Positions 20,649-31,058 of a DNA stretch of 37,680 nt are shown here, one piece after another. The notes beneath the pieces are model-generated. The model did no database searches, was not told the origin of the DNA, and worked only from the letters and a program-made list of their open reading frames with translations. Position 1 is the stretch's first letter; each line of letters starts with the position of its first letter. The position numbers and the translations under genes were made by a program. The stretch is from Ceraceosorus guamensis. Taxonomy: Eukaryota > Basidiomycota > Exobasidiomycetes > Ceraceosorales > Ceraceosoraceae. The stretch covers positions 1 through 37,680 of the forward strand of contig NW_020290124.1 of NCBI RefSeq assembly GCF_003144195.1. The letters are read 5' to 3'.

Positions 20649-21368
20649 TGTACAGAAGACAGATTCGTTTAGGACCAGCCTAATGGTGAAGACACTCGAC
20701 GAAAAGGCAAGAAGACGTAGGGAAGGATAGACGAATCAAGAGGATGGACATTCACTCGAACGCAACGTCGGGCCCCATCCTTATACGACAGCGGACACAA
20801 TCTACGAATCAAGCACTCAAGACGACCGCTGAAGCTGTCCGCTCTTGCGCCCCCGTCGAGGGCGCAAGAGGGCGTTGTAAAAATAATTTGAAAGCTTCAA
20901 CTTCGACCTTGCGTGTGCGCCGCAGCTTGTTCTGCCAAGAGGGGCGTAGTGAGATTCTGAACGGTTCACGCTGTGCTTGCGTGCGGTCCGACGCTCGACG
21001 CGCACGTCGGCTCGGCACTCGCGAGCGCCTCTCATCCGAGTGGCGGCAGCGGCAAGTGTCGACGCCAAACGGCATCGTTGACTGGGCGACGTTACACAGC
21101 CGAGGAGAAGGTGACGGGCATCGCAATGGCTGCACTCCAACCCTTCTTTGCTGCTGCTCTAGTCAGCGACGCTCACAGTACTGCCCATTGGCTCCGCTTG
21201 ACGGCCACAGGCAGCAAGAAAGCACAGACGGGTTTGAACTTCACTCTCGCCAGTGCCGATGTATAAGATCAAACGCAGCCAAGTCTGCCGCAAGGTCTAG
21301 CCATATTCAGTCTGGCCGTACACGAAGCGCACGACGCCGTTTGGAGGTTATTGGAGGTGGTGTAAGCT
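20649..21368. other. spacer between secreted genes B and C
   Basis: About 0.7 kb holding the presumed promoter of gene B. I see no gene or repeat that I can support. Confidence 0.45.
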
Positions 21369-22070
21369 CTACTTGATCACCTTTGAAGGTCCGAAAAGCT
21401 TCGTCATCCAACCCTTTGGGACTGGCGAACCTTGATCCTCAAGACGGCTCAAAATATCAGGACTGCTGCTTCGGCTCCTGTCCGGAGCGCTGGCGCTGGC
21501 GCTTTGCCTCGAAGCTGTGGGCAGCTCCTCGATCTCAGAAATGGAGGCGTAGGGAACATAAATTCCGTGCTTGTTGGTGCGCATACGCTGGAAGCGTGTT
21601 CCACCTCCCGAGCTAGACCCGTGCTCGTCGGCCAGAGGCACTTCCTCGATCCAGGACTGAGGTGGTGATGGCGGGCGACGGAGTGGCCTGCTCCAGAGGG
21701 CACTTGGCTCCGAAAGAACGCGGCTGACCGTAGCACCACGTCTGTCAACATGCTGCCTCGGGCTGCTTGACATATGGTCTTGCATCTTACCTGTGTCGCA
21801 CAGGGCATCTCAGCTACTTTTCAAATGTATCGAGAGCCCGCACCACTCACTTCTCTCAATCTCTCGTATTTGTGCCTGCCGTCGTCTCTGACGTTTAGGC
21901 GCCGCAACATACTTTTCGTACGCCTCGGCTGCGCCTCCATCGTCATGCTCCCATACTCCTTGGCTCCCGGAGCCGAGCTGGTATCGGCCGCTAGTGCCAT
22001 CGTACATGGGCCACGCACTGGTCATGATGGCCGCGAGCAAGACTATGCAGAGCGATCGATTTGCAAGCAT
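21369..22070 (-). CDS. predicted secreted protein C, tandem cluster
   Basis: Two exons in coding order: 22070-21851 and 21790-21369, separated by a 60-bp phase-1 intron (GTGAGT donor, CAG acceptor); 213 residues. The signal peptide is MLANRSLCIVLLAAIMTSA. An upstream in-frame ATG would bury it, so the Met at 22070 was chosen. The mature part has no cysteine. Its order is: acidic Gly-rich segment, basic block (PKRQRRRQAQIREIER), Ser/Pro-rich middle, HGIYVPYASISEIEEL, a Ser-rich stretch (RSRSSSPD) and the end VPKGWMTKLFGPSKVIK. Protein D shows the same order: YVP, Glu-rich helix, Ser run, PKG..W..KL near the C-terminus. That suggests C and D are distant paralogues. Function unknown; secreted. 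Confidence 0.7.
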
Positions 22071-22858
22071 GATGGCTTCAGAGATTTTGTTGCAAATCGA
22101 GGAAAGCAAGCGTGTTATGAACAGTGAATGCGGAGGTCGAGCCCCACGAAATCAGTGACGCCAGTGTTCTGGAACTCTCAGAGGTCGCTTTGGACGATAT
22201 GCGTCTCCTTTAAAAGCTCACGAGAAGTCACCCGGTTCTGCATCGCGTCTCTTGCCACAGGTGGCAACCAGTCCCAAGTGAAACATCATGTTCTGAACTG
22301 TCTCTGGTGTGTTTAGAGCAGCTTTGAGCAATCCTGGCCGACCATGCAATGTGATTGACGTCAATGGCAGTGTCGTCGCCACCGACACGACGGCTTTGTG
22401 CTCCTTGAGACCGACACCGACACCGGAAGCGACCGTGTGGCCGTCTGCTGCATGCTTCCGCCTGTGATGTGGACATTGTGCTTTCGTCAGAAAGCTTTGA
22501 TGTGTGCGCCACATTGGTGATTTTGATGGTCTCGAGTTGAGTCAGAGAGCTTTTCGGCCGTTATTCTGAAGCGTTGCTCCAGATCCTCACGAGCATCGCG
22601 CTTAACAAGCCATGTCGCTGAACAAGCACCATTTACATCACATTCGCATAACAGTGGTAAAGCACGAAGGCATGCGTCGGTCAATTCAAGTTAACAGCGT
22701 CAAGAACACCGCAGTCATAGTGGATGTATGCAAAGAAGTCTCTGCACTCCGCCTCATCTCGTGACAAAGCTCGCGTGGCCTCGAGGCTCAGCGCAAACAT
22801 AGACCTCTCATTGCCGAACTTTGGGCTCAAGGAATGGGGTTTTCTTCTTTGTTTGTGC
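22071..22858. other. spacer between secreted genes C and D
   Basis: About 0.8 kb, presumed promoter of gene C. Open frames are short and none begins with a signal peptide. Nothing else supported. Confidence 0.45.
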
Positions 22859-23991
22859 TCAAGGACGACTCAATAGTTTCTTTACCCATCCGCAGCAGCC
22901 TTTCGGTCTTGCTTCATCGACCTCTTCAGGAAGCGGAGGGCTGTCGGAGCCACGATGGCTTTGGCTTGAAGAGGAGCTGCTACGACCGGCAGCGATCCTC
23001 GCGTCGAATCGCTGATCAAGCTCTTCCTGGAAGCGCTCATAGCCTGGCGAGCGCGGGGGAGGGACGTATGCAGCTCTCTCCTCGGGAGTGAAATTCCGAT
23101 CTCGTTGCAGGTGCGTATGGGTCCAAGTGCCAATTGGCTTCTGGCCCGGAGCTAGATCTGGAAAGACGACGCTTGCACATTAAGCCACTACCAGACAGCA
23201 AGGTCCTGGACGAAGTCGTAAAAGGCTACCGATGCTCACCTTTGTTCTGCTCTTGCCAGTACTCCAATGATCCTGGTTTGTGGGGCAAGGGACCCAACTG
23301 GAAGCCCGGCTGCCTGTGGGCCTTTATGTCTAAGAACGAAACGACGATTCGTCAGTGCAAGGTCTGAATGCTCAATAGCAGCTGGATGGCGGTAGCACGA
23401 TCACTCGACACTCCTACTCACAGTCGCTTTGTGCAAGCCAACTCTCCAGCCTCCGCCCTTTTTCGGCGTCATCCAAGGCAGCGTATTCGCGCATTGCACG
23501 CTCATGCGCATGCTCTGGATCTTTAGCCAAGTGCAGGGCCATGATCGAGTTGCGCGCCTTGCTAGCAGAGGTCGGAGAGAGCGGACCGGCAAGGCTTTCG
23601 CCGCGAATCTGTTTGGCGTGCGCCTGGCGCTGTTCCTCGTCAGACCAGTGCTCTCTGTCGCTGTCACTGCCTTGAAGCATGAGGTTGAACTTTGGATCGT
23701 TCTTGTAATCAGGACTAGGTGGCGTATTCGGGCGTGTTGGCCATGAATGAACGGGCGAGTGGGGCGAAGTCTTTCCGCTCTCAGATCCTACCATTGGATG
23801 CTCTGCAGGATGATCACCTACTTTTACTCAGAGTCTCGTTCTGCGCCATACTCGAAATTGAACTCACCGTCAATGGGAAATAAAAGGCGAGGAGTACTGC
23901 TTTCGTTGCTCGTCGGTGAGCCACTAGGAGCGCTCGCTACCATTTGCAAAGTGGCGGCAAGCATGAATAATGCTCGCAACTTCACAGCCAT
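22859..23991 (-). CDS. predicted secreted protein D, tandem cluster
   Basis: Four exons in coding order: 23991-23868, 23802-23422, 23329-23240, 23157-22859; 297 residues, all three introns phase 1. Signal peptide: MAVKLRALFMLAATLQMVAS, then APSGSP. Exon 2 is acidic and helical (HAHERAMREYAALDDAEKG, RRLESWLAQSD). Without the second splice the frame would end at DCE; splicing the GTGAGT inside that spot to a pyrimidine-rich TTCTTAG acceptor opens IKAHRQPGFQLGPLPHKPG. The fourth exon encodes GTWTHTHLQRDRNFTPEER, AAYVPPPRSPGYERFQEELD, a Ser run and the end RPKGCCGWVKKLLSRP. The adjacent Cys pair is the only cysteine in the mature chain. The long coherent reading across three joins argues for the model. 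C-terminal layout is shared with protein C. No known family recognised. Confidence 0.68.
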
Positions 23992-24648
23992 GTCGACGCT
24001 GTCGTGTGGATGAAATGTAACCGGGAATGATGGTGTAGCTGCGAGGGAAAAGCGACGATGAGCCTCTAGCACAAAGGCGAAGGACAAAAGTAGACGACGA
24101 TTGGCGTCCCGACGAGCGCCAAAAAGCTTGCTTTATGACTCGAAGCATTTCGAGCGACATGCTCTGCCTGTGCCATGCCTGGCAAGTTGATGCGTCGCAG
24201 TCGCCTGTGAATCAGTGACCAAGATATTGAGGGACCCAAAGTCCCACCAAATCAGGTGCGTCAGACTGTCGCCGAGAGCCAGGAAAATGCACACGAATTT
24301 GCCCCTCACGTCGTCTCTTGCGCCGAGCGATAAACATCGAGGTCGTCTCGTCAGCGCAGCGCTCGAGGGCGGAGTCAATGTGGCAAATCGGCAAACTTTT
24401 CTGGGGCATGCGCTTCGGAAATTGGACTCGGGCCTCTTCTCGGGACCCATCGCCTCGAAACGCGAGCGTCCTCGTGTTTTGCGAAACAGTCTCACGCCGG
24501 TTGCAAGCAAGCTTACCGAATTTTGCCACTCGTTGGCCGGCAGACCGGGCAGACCGGCGCACCAACACATCGCTCGAGGTCGAAATGGGATGACGTGGCG
24601 AGAGTGACACCATAAAAATATTGCGTCCATGGCAAGGCTGGACTGCAT
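23992..24648. other. spacer between secreted gene D and WAPL
   Basis: About 0.65 kb, presumed promoter of gene D and 3' region of WAPL (both minus strand). A 171-codon open frame on the minus strand here has no signal peptide, no domain and an unlikely composition; I do not call it. Confidence 0.5.
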
Positions 24649-27600
24649 CTATTGCGACGAATTAGATGCAGAAACCTTTCGCATGTCTTCGACACGCTCC
24701 CACAGGAACTGACTCTCAGCATCTGGCCCGGCCGGTCCGCGAAACTGACCAGAGTGTTCCTGGGGTTGTCGTGCGTCGTCAACATCCGTAGGGTCCTCTT
24801 CTTCATCAGCGATGACTTCCGCTAGAGCTCTGCGCTGCACCGCGTCGTTCCAGTGGGCGAAATCTTCCAGACTGGAAATCAGAGGTTCAAGCGCAGAGCT
24901 TGGCGTGAAGCCCTCTGCAGGGCTTCTAGATGAAGTCACACCGCTCGAGCCGAGTCCGCGTAGCAGAGAAGCCAAATTGGAGGGATGGCCGACGACACTC
25001 AAGGAGAGAGCAACGGCTATGCACCCAGACAGGAAGGAAGCTCCGGCAGCCGAAGCATCATCGTGATCCTTTGAGTGTTCAGCTCGCCACTGCTGCTGAT
25101 CATTTTCCTCGTCTTTCTCAAAGGCAGCGTCGCTGTGCAGAGCGCGGCGCTCCGTCAAGAAAAGCCGAGCGAGCAGCTCGATGGCAGGCTGTTGCCACCT
25201 TCTCTCGCACCTGCACCTTTCGACGCATTTGCGCCGGTCGCAGGAGAGGCTGATGAGTGTGCCGGCGAGATTGTGACGCATCAACTCTGGTGCCGATTCC
25301 AGTAGGGTGATGAGAAGTCCCAGCGCCGCACCAACAAGATCTTGCAGCAAGGCCGCTTCCACCGCCTTTGGAATGTGCGACGGAGGGGTTGAGCTGCAAT
25401 CTGAGTGATCATCCGAGTCTGGCGAATTCGATTTTCCCATGCTGATCTGGGCACGTTGAGATCTCAAGAAAGCAGGCACGCCGAGTATCAGTCTCAGCAG
25501 CGGAATGACGAAACAGGAGGCTGAAGCGACCGCTTTCACCCATTCGCCGTGCCCTACGTCTCGTTGCTGCTCGCAGAGATGGTTAAGCAGACCCAATAGA
25601 TGGATGACAGCCTCAGCTGAAGTGACTTCAAGCCGGTGGGGCGATGCGTGCGCAAGTTTCGAAGGGCTTTGAGACTGCGAGCGCGTCATCTTCACGGGCG
25701 ACGCAGGAGCAGCCGTGCTCTGCTTTGCCACTGCCAACTCCAGGAAGCACAACAGCGCGGACAAGTCGCGCACGAGCTCTGCGATGTCCCGTCGTTCATC
25801 CGTCGGGCAAATCGCTTGCTCATCGTGCTCCGTCACGCGAACGAGGAGGAAAAGCGCTTGGCAGACGAATGGAATATCCGGCCGCTGACTAGAAGATTCC
25901 CTCGCCGAGAAAATGTCCTGTGGAAAAAAAATTGCAAAGCATGGATGAGTTACGTTCAGTGCGACAAGCAGCGTGAGCTGGGATCCACTCACAACGCCTC
26001 TTGAGGCGGCTTGCAGGCGCGTGCGGCATTTTACTGCTTCATGGCGGAGGCAAGCGACAATCATGCGAACAGGGCTTGGTCCATTCGTGTCGGTTTCCTC
26101 CTCGAGGAGCGCTGCATATGGCACAAAGCCTGGTCGAAGAGGCAGTGCGCAGATGCGAATGATGACGCAGAGAGTGAGATTGCGTAGGCTGAGGCTCATT
26201 TCGCGAGACGAGATGATCCTGGAATCTCGTATTCCATCTGCGAGCGCGGTCTGAGGGAATGTAGCGCAAAAAGACTTAGCAACTGAGAGCAGCATCCTCG
26301 CACTGCGTAATTGATCCCTCTCACCAAGTCTCCGTTCGGGCCGCGCTTATCGAAGGGATCAGCAGATCCGTCTCCTCGTCCTGCGGGGTCCAACCCACGG
26401 CGCAGTAGGGCCGTGATCTCTTCTGAGCGAGTAGTCAACAGCGCATTGGCAAGCGCATGGGTCTCGCTGGCTCTAGCAAGGTGCATCAACAAGATGACGT
26501 CAGTGATGCTCTCCACCCGAGCGCTGCGGAAGCAATCCCAGAGCCGGACGATGCCATTGCGAGCCTGATCAGAGTGTGCGAGCAAGCCTCGCAAGAAGCC
26601 GTTCTTGACTGCTGCCTCTTTCGTGCATATCCGCTTGATGATGTCCATGCATGAAGTGCGCCGAAGCGAGAGTGGCTGACTGGCGTCCAGGCCTGAAAGT
26701 AGGTACTCGAGTTCATCGTCGAAGCGCCTCTGCTCACCCGCTGAGCGGAGGTTGGTGACGGAGCGAAGCGCCAGCTGTGCGGGAGCACGCAGCGATACAG
26801 ATGAGTCGACAGAACCAAATCCTGCTGTGTCCTCGATATGTGCCGCATCCAGCGCATGCATGCACTCACCGATCTGCGTGGAGCGTCTGGACCATCCTCC
26901 TCCTCCTCCTCCTCATCACCCTCTGCAAATTTGGCCTTCAACTCCTTGTATGATGCGCGAACAGCTAGATTGTGACGAGCAAGAAAGCCTCTGCTGGTGC
27001 TCGGTGCCTCTCGCTGTGGTGAGGTGGCCGATTGCTGACCCGCGTCACCTACACCAGAGTTGAGATCGAGCTCAGCATCCGGAGGCAAAAAGGCGGGGTC
27101 GGCCTCCGCCAAGAAGCTCCTCGAAGCCGCATAAGTCCTTCTCGCACCGACTCCCGACACTCCCAGAGCGCGTTTCCTCTGAGCCAGCGCGGACTTGGCG
27201 GGCGAAGTGTGCGTAGAGCTTGGACTGGACTGCGAAGCGCTAGGTCGCTCCAAGCATGGAGATGGAGAGCGCGACAGAGCGACGACTGGTTGAGACTCTG
27301 CGTTCCTCCACACAGAGTGCGGGTATGCGTCCATGCTTTCATCTTGCGAGCCTACTGGTGGCAGCGGCTGCGACTCTGTGCTCAGCATCGAGTCTAGACC
27401 AGCGTTTGCCGCTTTGCGAGGAGCCATCCTGGAAGCGAGACTCTTGCGTTGGGTTGCAGGGACAGGCGCGCTACTCCTACTAGCCGTGGCATCCAGCAAA
27501 GCATCTACCTCCATTGCAAAGGCGCCGTCACGTGCTTTGTTCGTTGTGCTAGGACTGGAGAGCACTGCGCCAACAGCGCTTTGTGCGCTCGACGAGGGGG

Positions 27601-28288
27601 CGGGCGTAGGCGAGTGAAGATGCATCAGCGATGTTGTGGGGATCTGGGCCATTCGCCTAGCAGGGCTGCGCGTATGCGGCTGCGGCAGAAGAGTTGCTGT
27701 AGGCTGGCGCAACTGGTGGTGCGCCTCGTGCGCATCGCCTACGACGCTTTCATCTCGTTCTGACGACAGCTGTAGAGAAGGCTGACGCTGCCGTGCTTGA
27801 TCATATCGCCTTGCTGGGGGGGCCGACTCCGACTCAGAAGCGGCATTGGGCATGCGCTGTAGTGATGATGAGTGGCGATGGAGTGTCGGGCGAGAGCGAC
27901 TGGAGCCGAGTCTATCCGAGAGGCGACTAACGGTATGGCGAGTCAGGCTGGACTCGTCGTAGAGCAGATCCAGCGCATGCTTGCTCGAAGCAGCAGGTGA
28001 AGAGGCAGACGCAAGCTTTCGACGTGCAGAGGGCGACGGATGCGCATCAACACCGCCTTGCGGATCCTCCTCCTCCTCCTCCTCGTCGGGAGATGTCGCA
28101 CGATCGTTCCTGTCTGTATGCCTAAGCGACCGCTTATCGATGCTGCTGCTGGTGCGACCTGAGCGGGATAGCGTCGGAGTGAGGGGATCGTCGACGCGGG
28201 TGGTGGTGGTGGTGGACAGTCGAGCCCTCTTCCTTGCGCTTCCTCCGTACTTGGCTCCGCCGGATCTGGGCACGGAGCTAAAGTCCAT
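24649..28288 (-). CDS. WAPL: WAPL/Rad61-type cohesin-release factor
   Basis: Four exons in coding order: 28288-26870, 26774-26325, 26250-25993, 25917-24649; 1131 residues, all introns phase 0. WAPL binds Pds5 and opens cohesin rings to release them from chromosomes. The N-terminal ~470 residues are disordered, Ser/Arg-rich, with an acidic run just before intron 1. The very start has KYGGSARKR, like the short Tyr/Arg motif that yeast Rad61 and human WAPL carry near their starts for Pds5 binding; this match is inferred. The globular WAPL domain begins with SVTNLRSAGEQRRFDDELEY followed by LLSGLDASQ and MDIIKRIC, then helical repeats through exon 4 (LLGLLNHLCE, DLVGAALGLLITLLE, the latter matching the family's helical array). 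An in-frame Met at 28402 exists, but the ATCATG at 28288 places the KYG motif at the start. The family call rests on the domain start and overall layout. Confidence 0.84.
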
Positions 28289-28424
28289 GATGTAGTGCGT
28301 ATGCGTGGAGCGAGCTGATGTTGGTGTGTATCGTGGCAGAGCGCATCGCGCATCGTGCACCGCGCATCGAAGAAGAAACCTTTTTGGAGGCGGGGACGTC
28401 ACTTTAGATGTAAAGCGCCGACTC

Positions 28425-28467
28425 TTGACTGTGACTGTGACTGTGATTGTGACTCAAACTGTGACTC
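28425..28467. repeat. degenerate (GTGACT)n island
   Basis: Four to five copies of ACTGTG or ATTGTG hexamers upstream of WAPL. The same ACTGTGACTGTGACT core occurs in the FDXR/STI1 promoter at about 8767-8781. Confidence 0.75.
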
Positions 28468-29003
28468 CCAAATCTTGAATCTGAATTCATGATTGAATGT
28501 CACAATACTCACGAGTCACGCACGCGTAGAGATGCATGTGTGGATTCACGTGATTATATGCCGCGTGCATGCGCGCGTGTTGAAGTCGCGGTGCTGCTGA
28601 TGCTGATGATGCATGGCGGAGCTAGATCGTCGTTCGATCGCGGAGCGGCCTTTGCGCGTGAACGACCTCCCAGCACGCAGCACGCAGCACGCAGCACGCA
28701 GCACACGCACACCCAGCAGGCGCGCGCTTATCGCGTCATCACGTGCTCGTCTCATCGCTCAGCAGCCTGAGCGTCCAACTCAAGACTCATGACTTGATGA
28801 ATCGAATCATGAATCGAGTCGAGCCGGAGCTGAGCCACCGCGGTGAGAGGCTGTGCGTGTATACATGTATACATGCTGACCGTGCTGCTTCTGACTCCTT
28901 CTGGCCGCACTCAACACTCGACACTCACGACTCGTGACGCTCCACATCCATTCATTGCGCATCCTAGGCGCATCTCGATTCCAACGCACAGACCTCGTCG
29001 CCC

Positions 29004-29036
29004 ACATCCATCCATCCATCCATCCATCCATCCATC
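29004..29036. repeat. (CATC)8 tetranucleotide repeat
   Basis: Eight CATC units on the sense strand of verprolin, ending about 137 bp before its start codon. Confidence 0.9.
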
Positions 29037-29172
29037 CTCGTCCTTGCACGCCACAGCTCTGGACCCCGGACCCCGGACCCCAGTCAGCTGGTCGCTCGGG
29101 TACCTTTGCTCGAACTCGAACTCGAGCTCGAATCCTAGGTCATCACGCGTTCAGCATCGGCCCCTTGACATC

Positions 29173-29574
29173 ATGGATGGCGCACTTCAGGAGGCCATCA
29201 AGAAAGGCAAGGGACTGAAGAGTGAGTGCTGCGACCTGTGCACGTCGTTTTCAGCGTCCACGTCTCGCCTCGAACAGCTGCATGGGCTGGTCCGGTCGCA
29301 CTAACCCCCGCTCCTCCTCTTCCGCCTCACACCACGCAGAGGTTCAGACCAATGATCGCTCAGGCCCAAGTGTAGGCGCATCTGCGGGAGCGGGAGCGGG
29401 TGGCGGCGGTGGCGGTGGTGGTGGCAGTCTGGGCAGGCCACCGGCCCCGCCGGTACCGGGAAGCGCCGGAGCTCCCGCAGGCCCGCCCGGCTTGGGCGGG
29501 CTGTTCGCTGGAGGTATGCCCAAGTTGAAACCTTCGGGCGGTCCAGGTGCACCTCCTCCCACACGTCCTGCTGG

Positions 29575-29605
<31 letters not shown>

Positions 29606-30787
29606 CACATGGCAGGTCGCACTCACTCTCCTCGATCTTCACTGACCTCGCACTCGCCTTCCGTGTCTTCACATCGTCTGTAGTCGCACCTCCTGCACCT
29701 CCAGCCAATAGGCCCGTCCCACCAACAGCCGCAGCTCCATCCTTGCCCTCTCGCACTCCTCCACGCCCTGGCGGTGCTCCTCCACCACCTCCTCCTCCAC
29801 CACCCACCGCAGCAAATGGTAGCTCGAGACCAGCACCACCATCCCTTCCAGGTCGAGCACCGCCCCCGCCTTCTGCTGCTGCGCCTCCGCCCCCTGGAAG
29901 GCCTGCAGTAGCTGCTCCTTCTGCACCTGCAAGGCTGCCACCGCCGCCCTCACGACCTGCTGCTGCTGCTGCTCCACCGCCTCCTCCACCGCCTCCTGCA
30001 GTCGCTGCTGCTGTCTCTGCCCCCAGCTTGCCGTCCAGGGGGGTACCACCACCACCTTCTCGACCTGCGGCTGGCGCACCATCTGCACCACCACCACCAC
30101 CACCGCCGCCGCCGCCAGGTTCAAGCAGCGCTCCGAATAGATCGGTCCCTCCTCCACCCGCAAGACCCGCAGCCACACCACCGCGAGGCGTTCCTCCACC
30201 CCCATCTCGACACACTGCGGCAGCGCCGTCAGCGCCTCCTCCTCCTCCACCACCACCTGGACGAAGCGCTCCACCACCCGCTCCTCCCTCCAGACCCAGC
30301 GCTGGGCACTCTGCACCCCCGCCCGCCCCACCTGCCGCTCCACCAGGAAGAGTGCCTCCTCCACCAAGAGCCCCTCCAACCCCAAATAGAGCACCTGCCG
30401 CTCCACCTTCGGCTCCGCCGCCTCCACCTTCTGCTCCTAGTCCAGCGAGCTCGCGCTTGGGAGCTCCGCCCCCTCCTCCGACATCTGCACCATCAAGGTC
30501 ACCAGTCGCAGCCGCTCGAGCAAGCAACGGAGCAGCAGCAGGCCGAGGTGGGTGCTCCATTCTCGCGAGACTCTTGTCGATTGATTGATCGCTTGCTGAC
30601 TCGACCTGCTCGTCGTTCTCTGCTCTTCTCTGCAGCTCCTTCGCCCCCTTTGCAGTCGGGCAACGTTACGTTTCAGCCTTCCTCTTCCTTCCCCCCTCCC
30701 CGGGCCTACGAGCCTCCTTCGGGCAAGCGGTACCCCAGCGGCGCAACCAAGGGCACCACGCACAACTGGTCTGCCGTGCTGGGCTGA
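29173..30787 (+). CDS. VRP1: verprolin / WIP-family actin regulator
   Basis: Four exons: 29173-29221, 29340-29573, 29684-30547, 30636-30787; 432 residues, all introns phase 1. The tiny first exon and the start of exon 2 together form a WH2 actin-binding motif: LQEAIKKGKGLKK at about 5-17, then VQTNDRSGP. A Gly-rich stretch follows (SVGASAGAGAGG...). Then comes a ~280-residue proline-rich region made of repeated PPPP, GR.PPPP and PSRP units suited to bind profilin and SH3 domains. The last exon holds the WASP-binding tail, FPPPRAYEPPSGKRYPSG. In fungi this protein partners Las17/WASP at cortical actin patches for endocytosis. The antisense strand shows a 419-codon open frame, which is only a composition shadow of the proline repeats. 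Intron 2 contains a GAGCCT tandem repeat and stays open for a while if retained. Confidence 0.92.
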
Positions 30788-31058
30788 TGATGAAGGAATG
30801 CAAGAGGACGTAGACTCTCGGATCCTCCATGTCAAAGATACGGAGCAGCTCCACACGAGGCTAATTAGACCATACGGATGTCACAAATCTCCCTTCGATC
30901 ACGATCGGTGCGAGAGAGAGAGAGAGAGAGGAGAGACGCATAGAGCAGGCATATGAGGGCCAAGTCGAGCGCATCAGATAAAGATTTCGTGCACGACAAG
31001 CGTGGACCAGAGAGCGAGCATAAAGGGGAGCAGGCAGATGACAAGGGCGAGCAGATCT
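30788..31058. other. convergent spacer verprolin / PLC
   Basis: A short 271-bp region between two stops, with a (GA)n run at about 30912-30932. No gene. Confidence 0.6.

Larger units (their letters stand above)
28289..29172. promoter_or_regulatory. shared divergent promoter region, WAPL / verprolin
   Basis: About 0.9 kb between divergent starts. It contains a GTGACT tandem island (28425-28467), a GCACGCAGCA repeat (about 28673-28702), two spaced TATACATG copies (28860-28875), a cluster of ACTC/CGAC repeats (28912-28940) and a (CATC)n tract (29004-29036). No gene is supported. Confidence 0.5.

Noticed and set aside
24133-24648. 171-codon open frame downstream of WAPL on the minus strand
   Set aside because: No signal peptide, no domain, Cys/Trp/Arg-rich composition unlike its neighbours; sits where the promoter of gene D is expected.
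17630-24648. Transposable element as the cause of the secreted cluster
   Set aside because: I found no terminal repeats, transposase or reverse-transcriptase motifs in either strand of this stretch.
26196-26869. Open minus-strand frame running through WAPL intron 1
   Set aside because: A 95-bp intron with GTGAGT donor and CAG acceptor joins the exons in frame right at the conserved domain start; the frame inside it is incidental.
29301-30560. 419-codon open frame on the minus strand, very Gly-rich
   Set aside because: It is the antisense image of the verprolin proline repeats (CCN codons read as GGN); no domain, start context or splice support.
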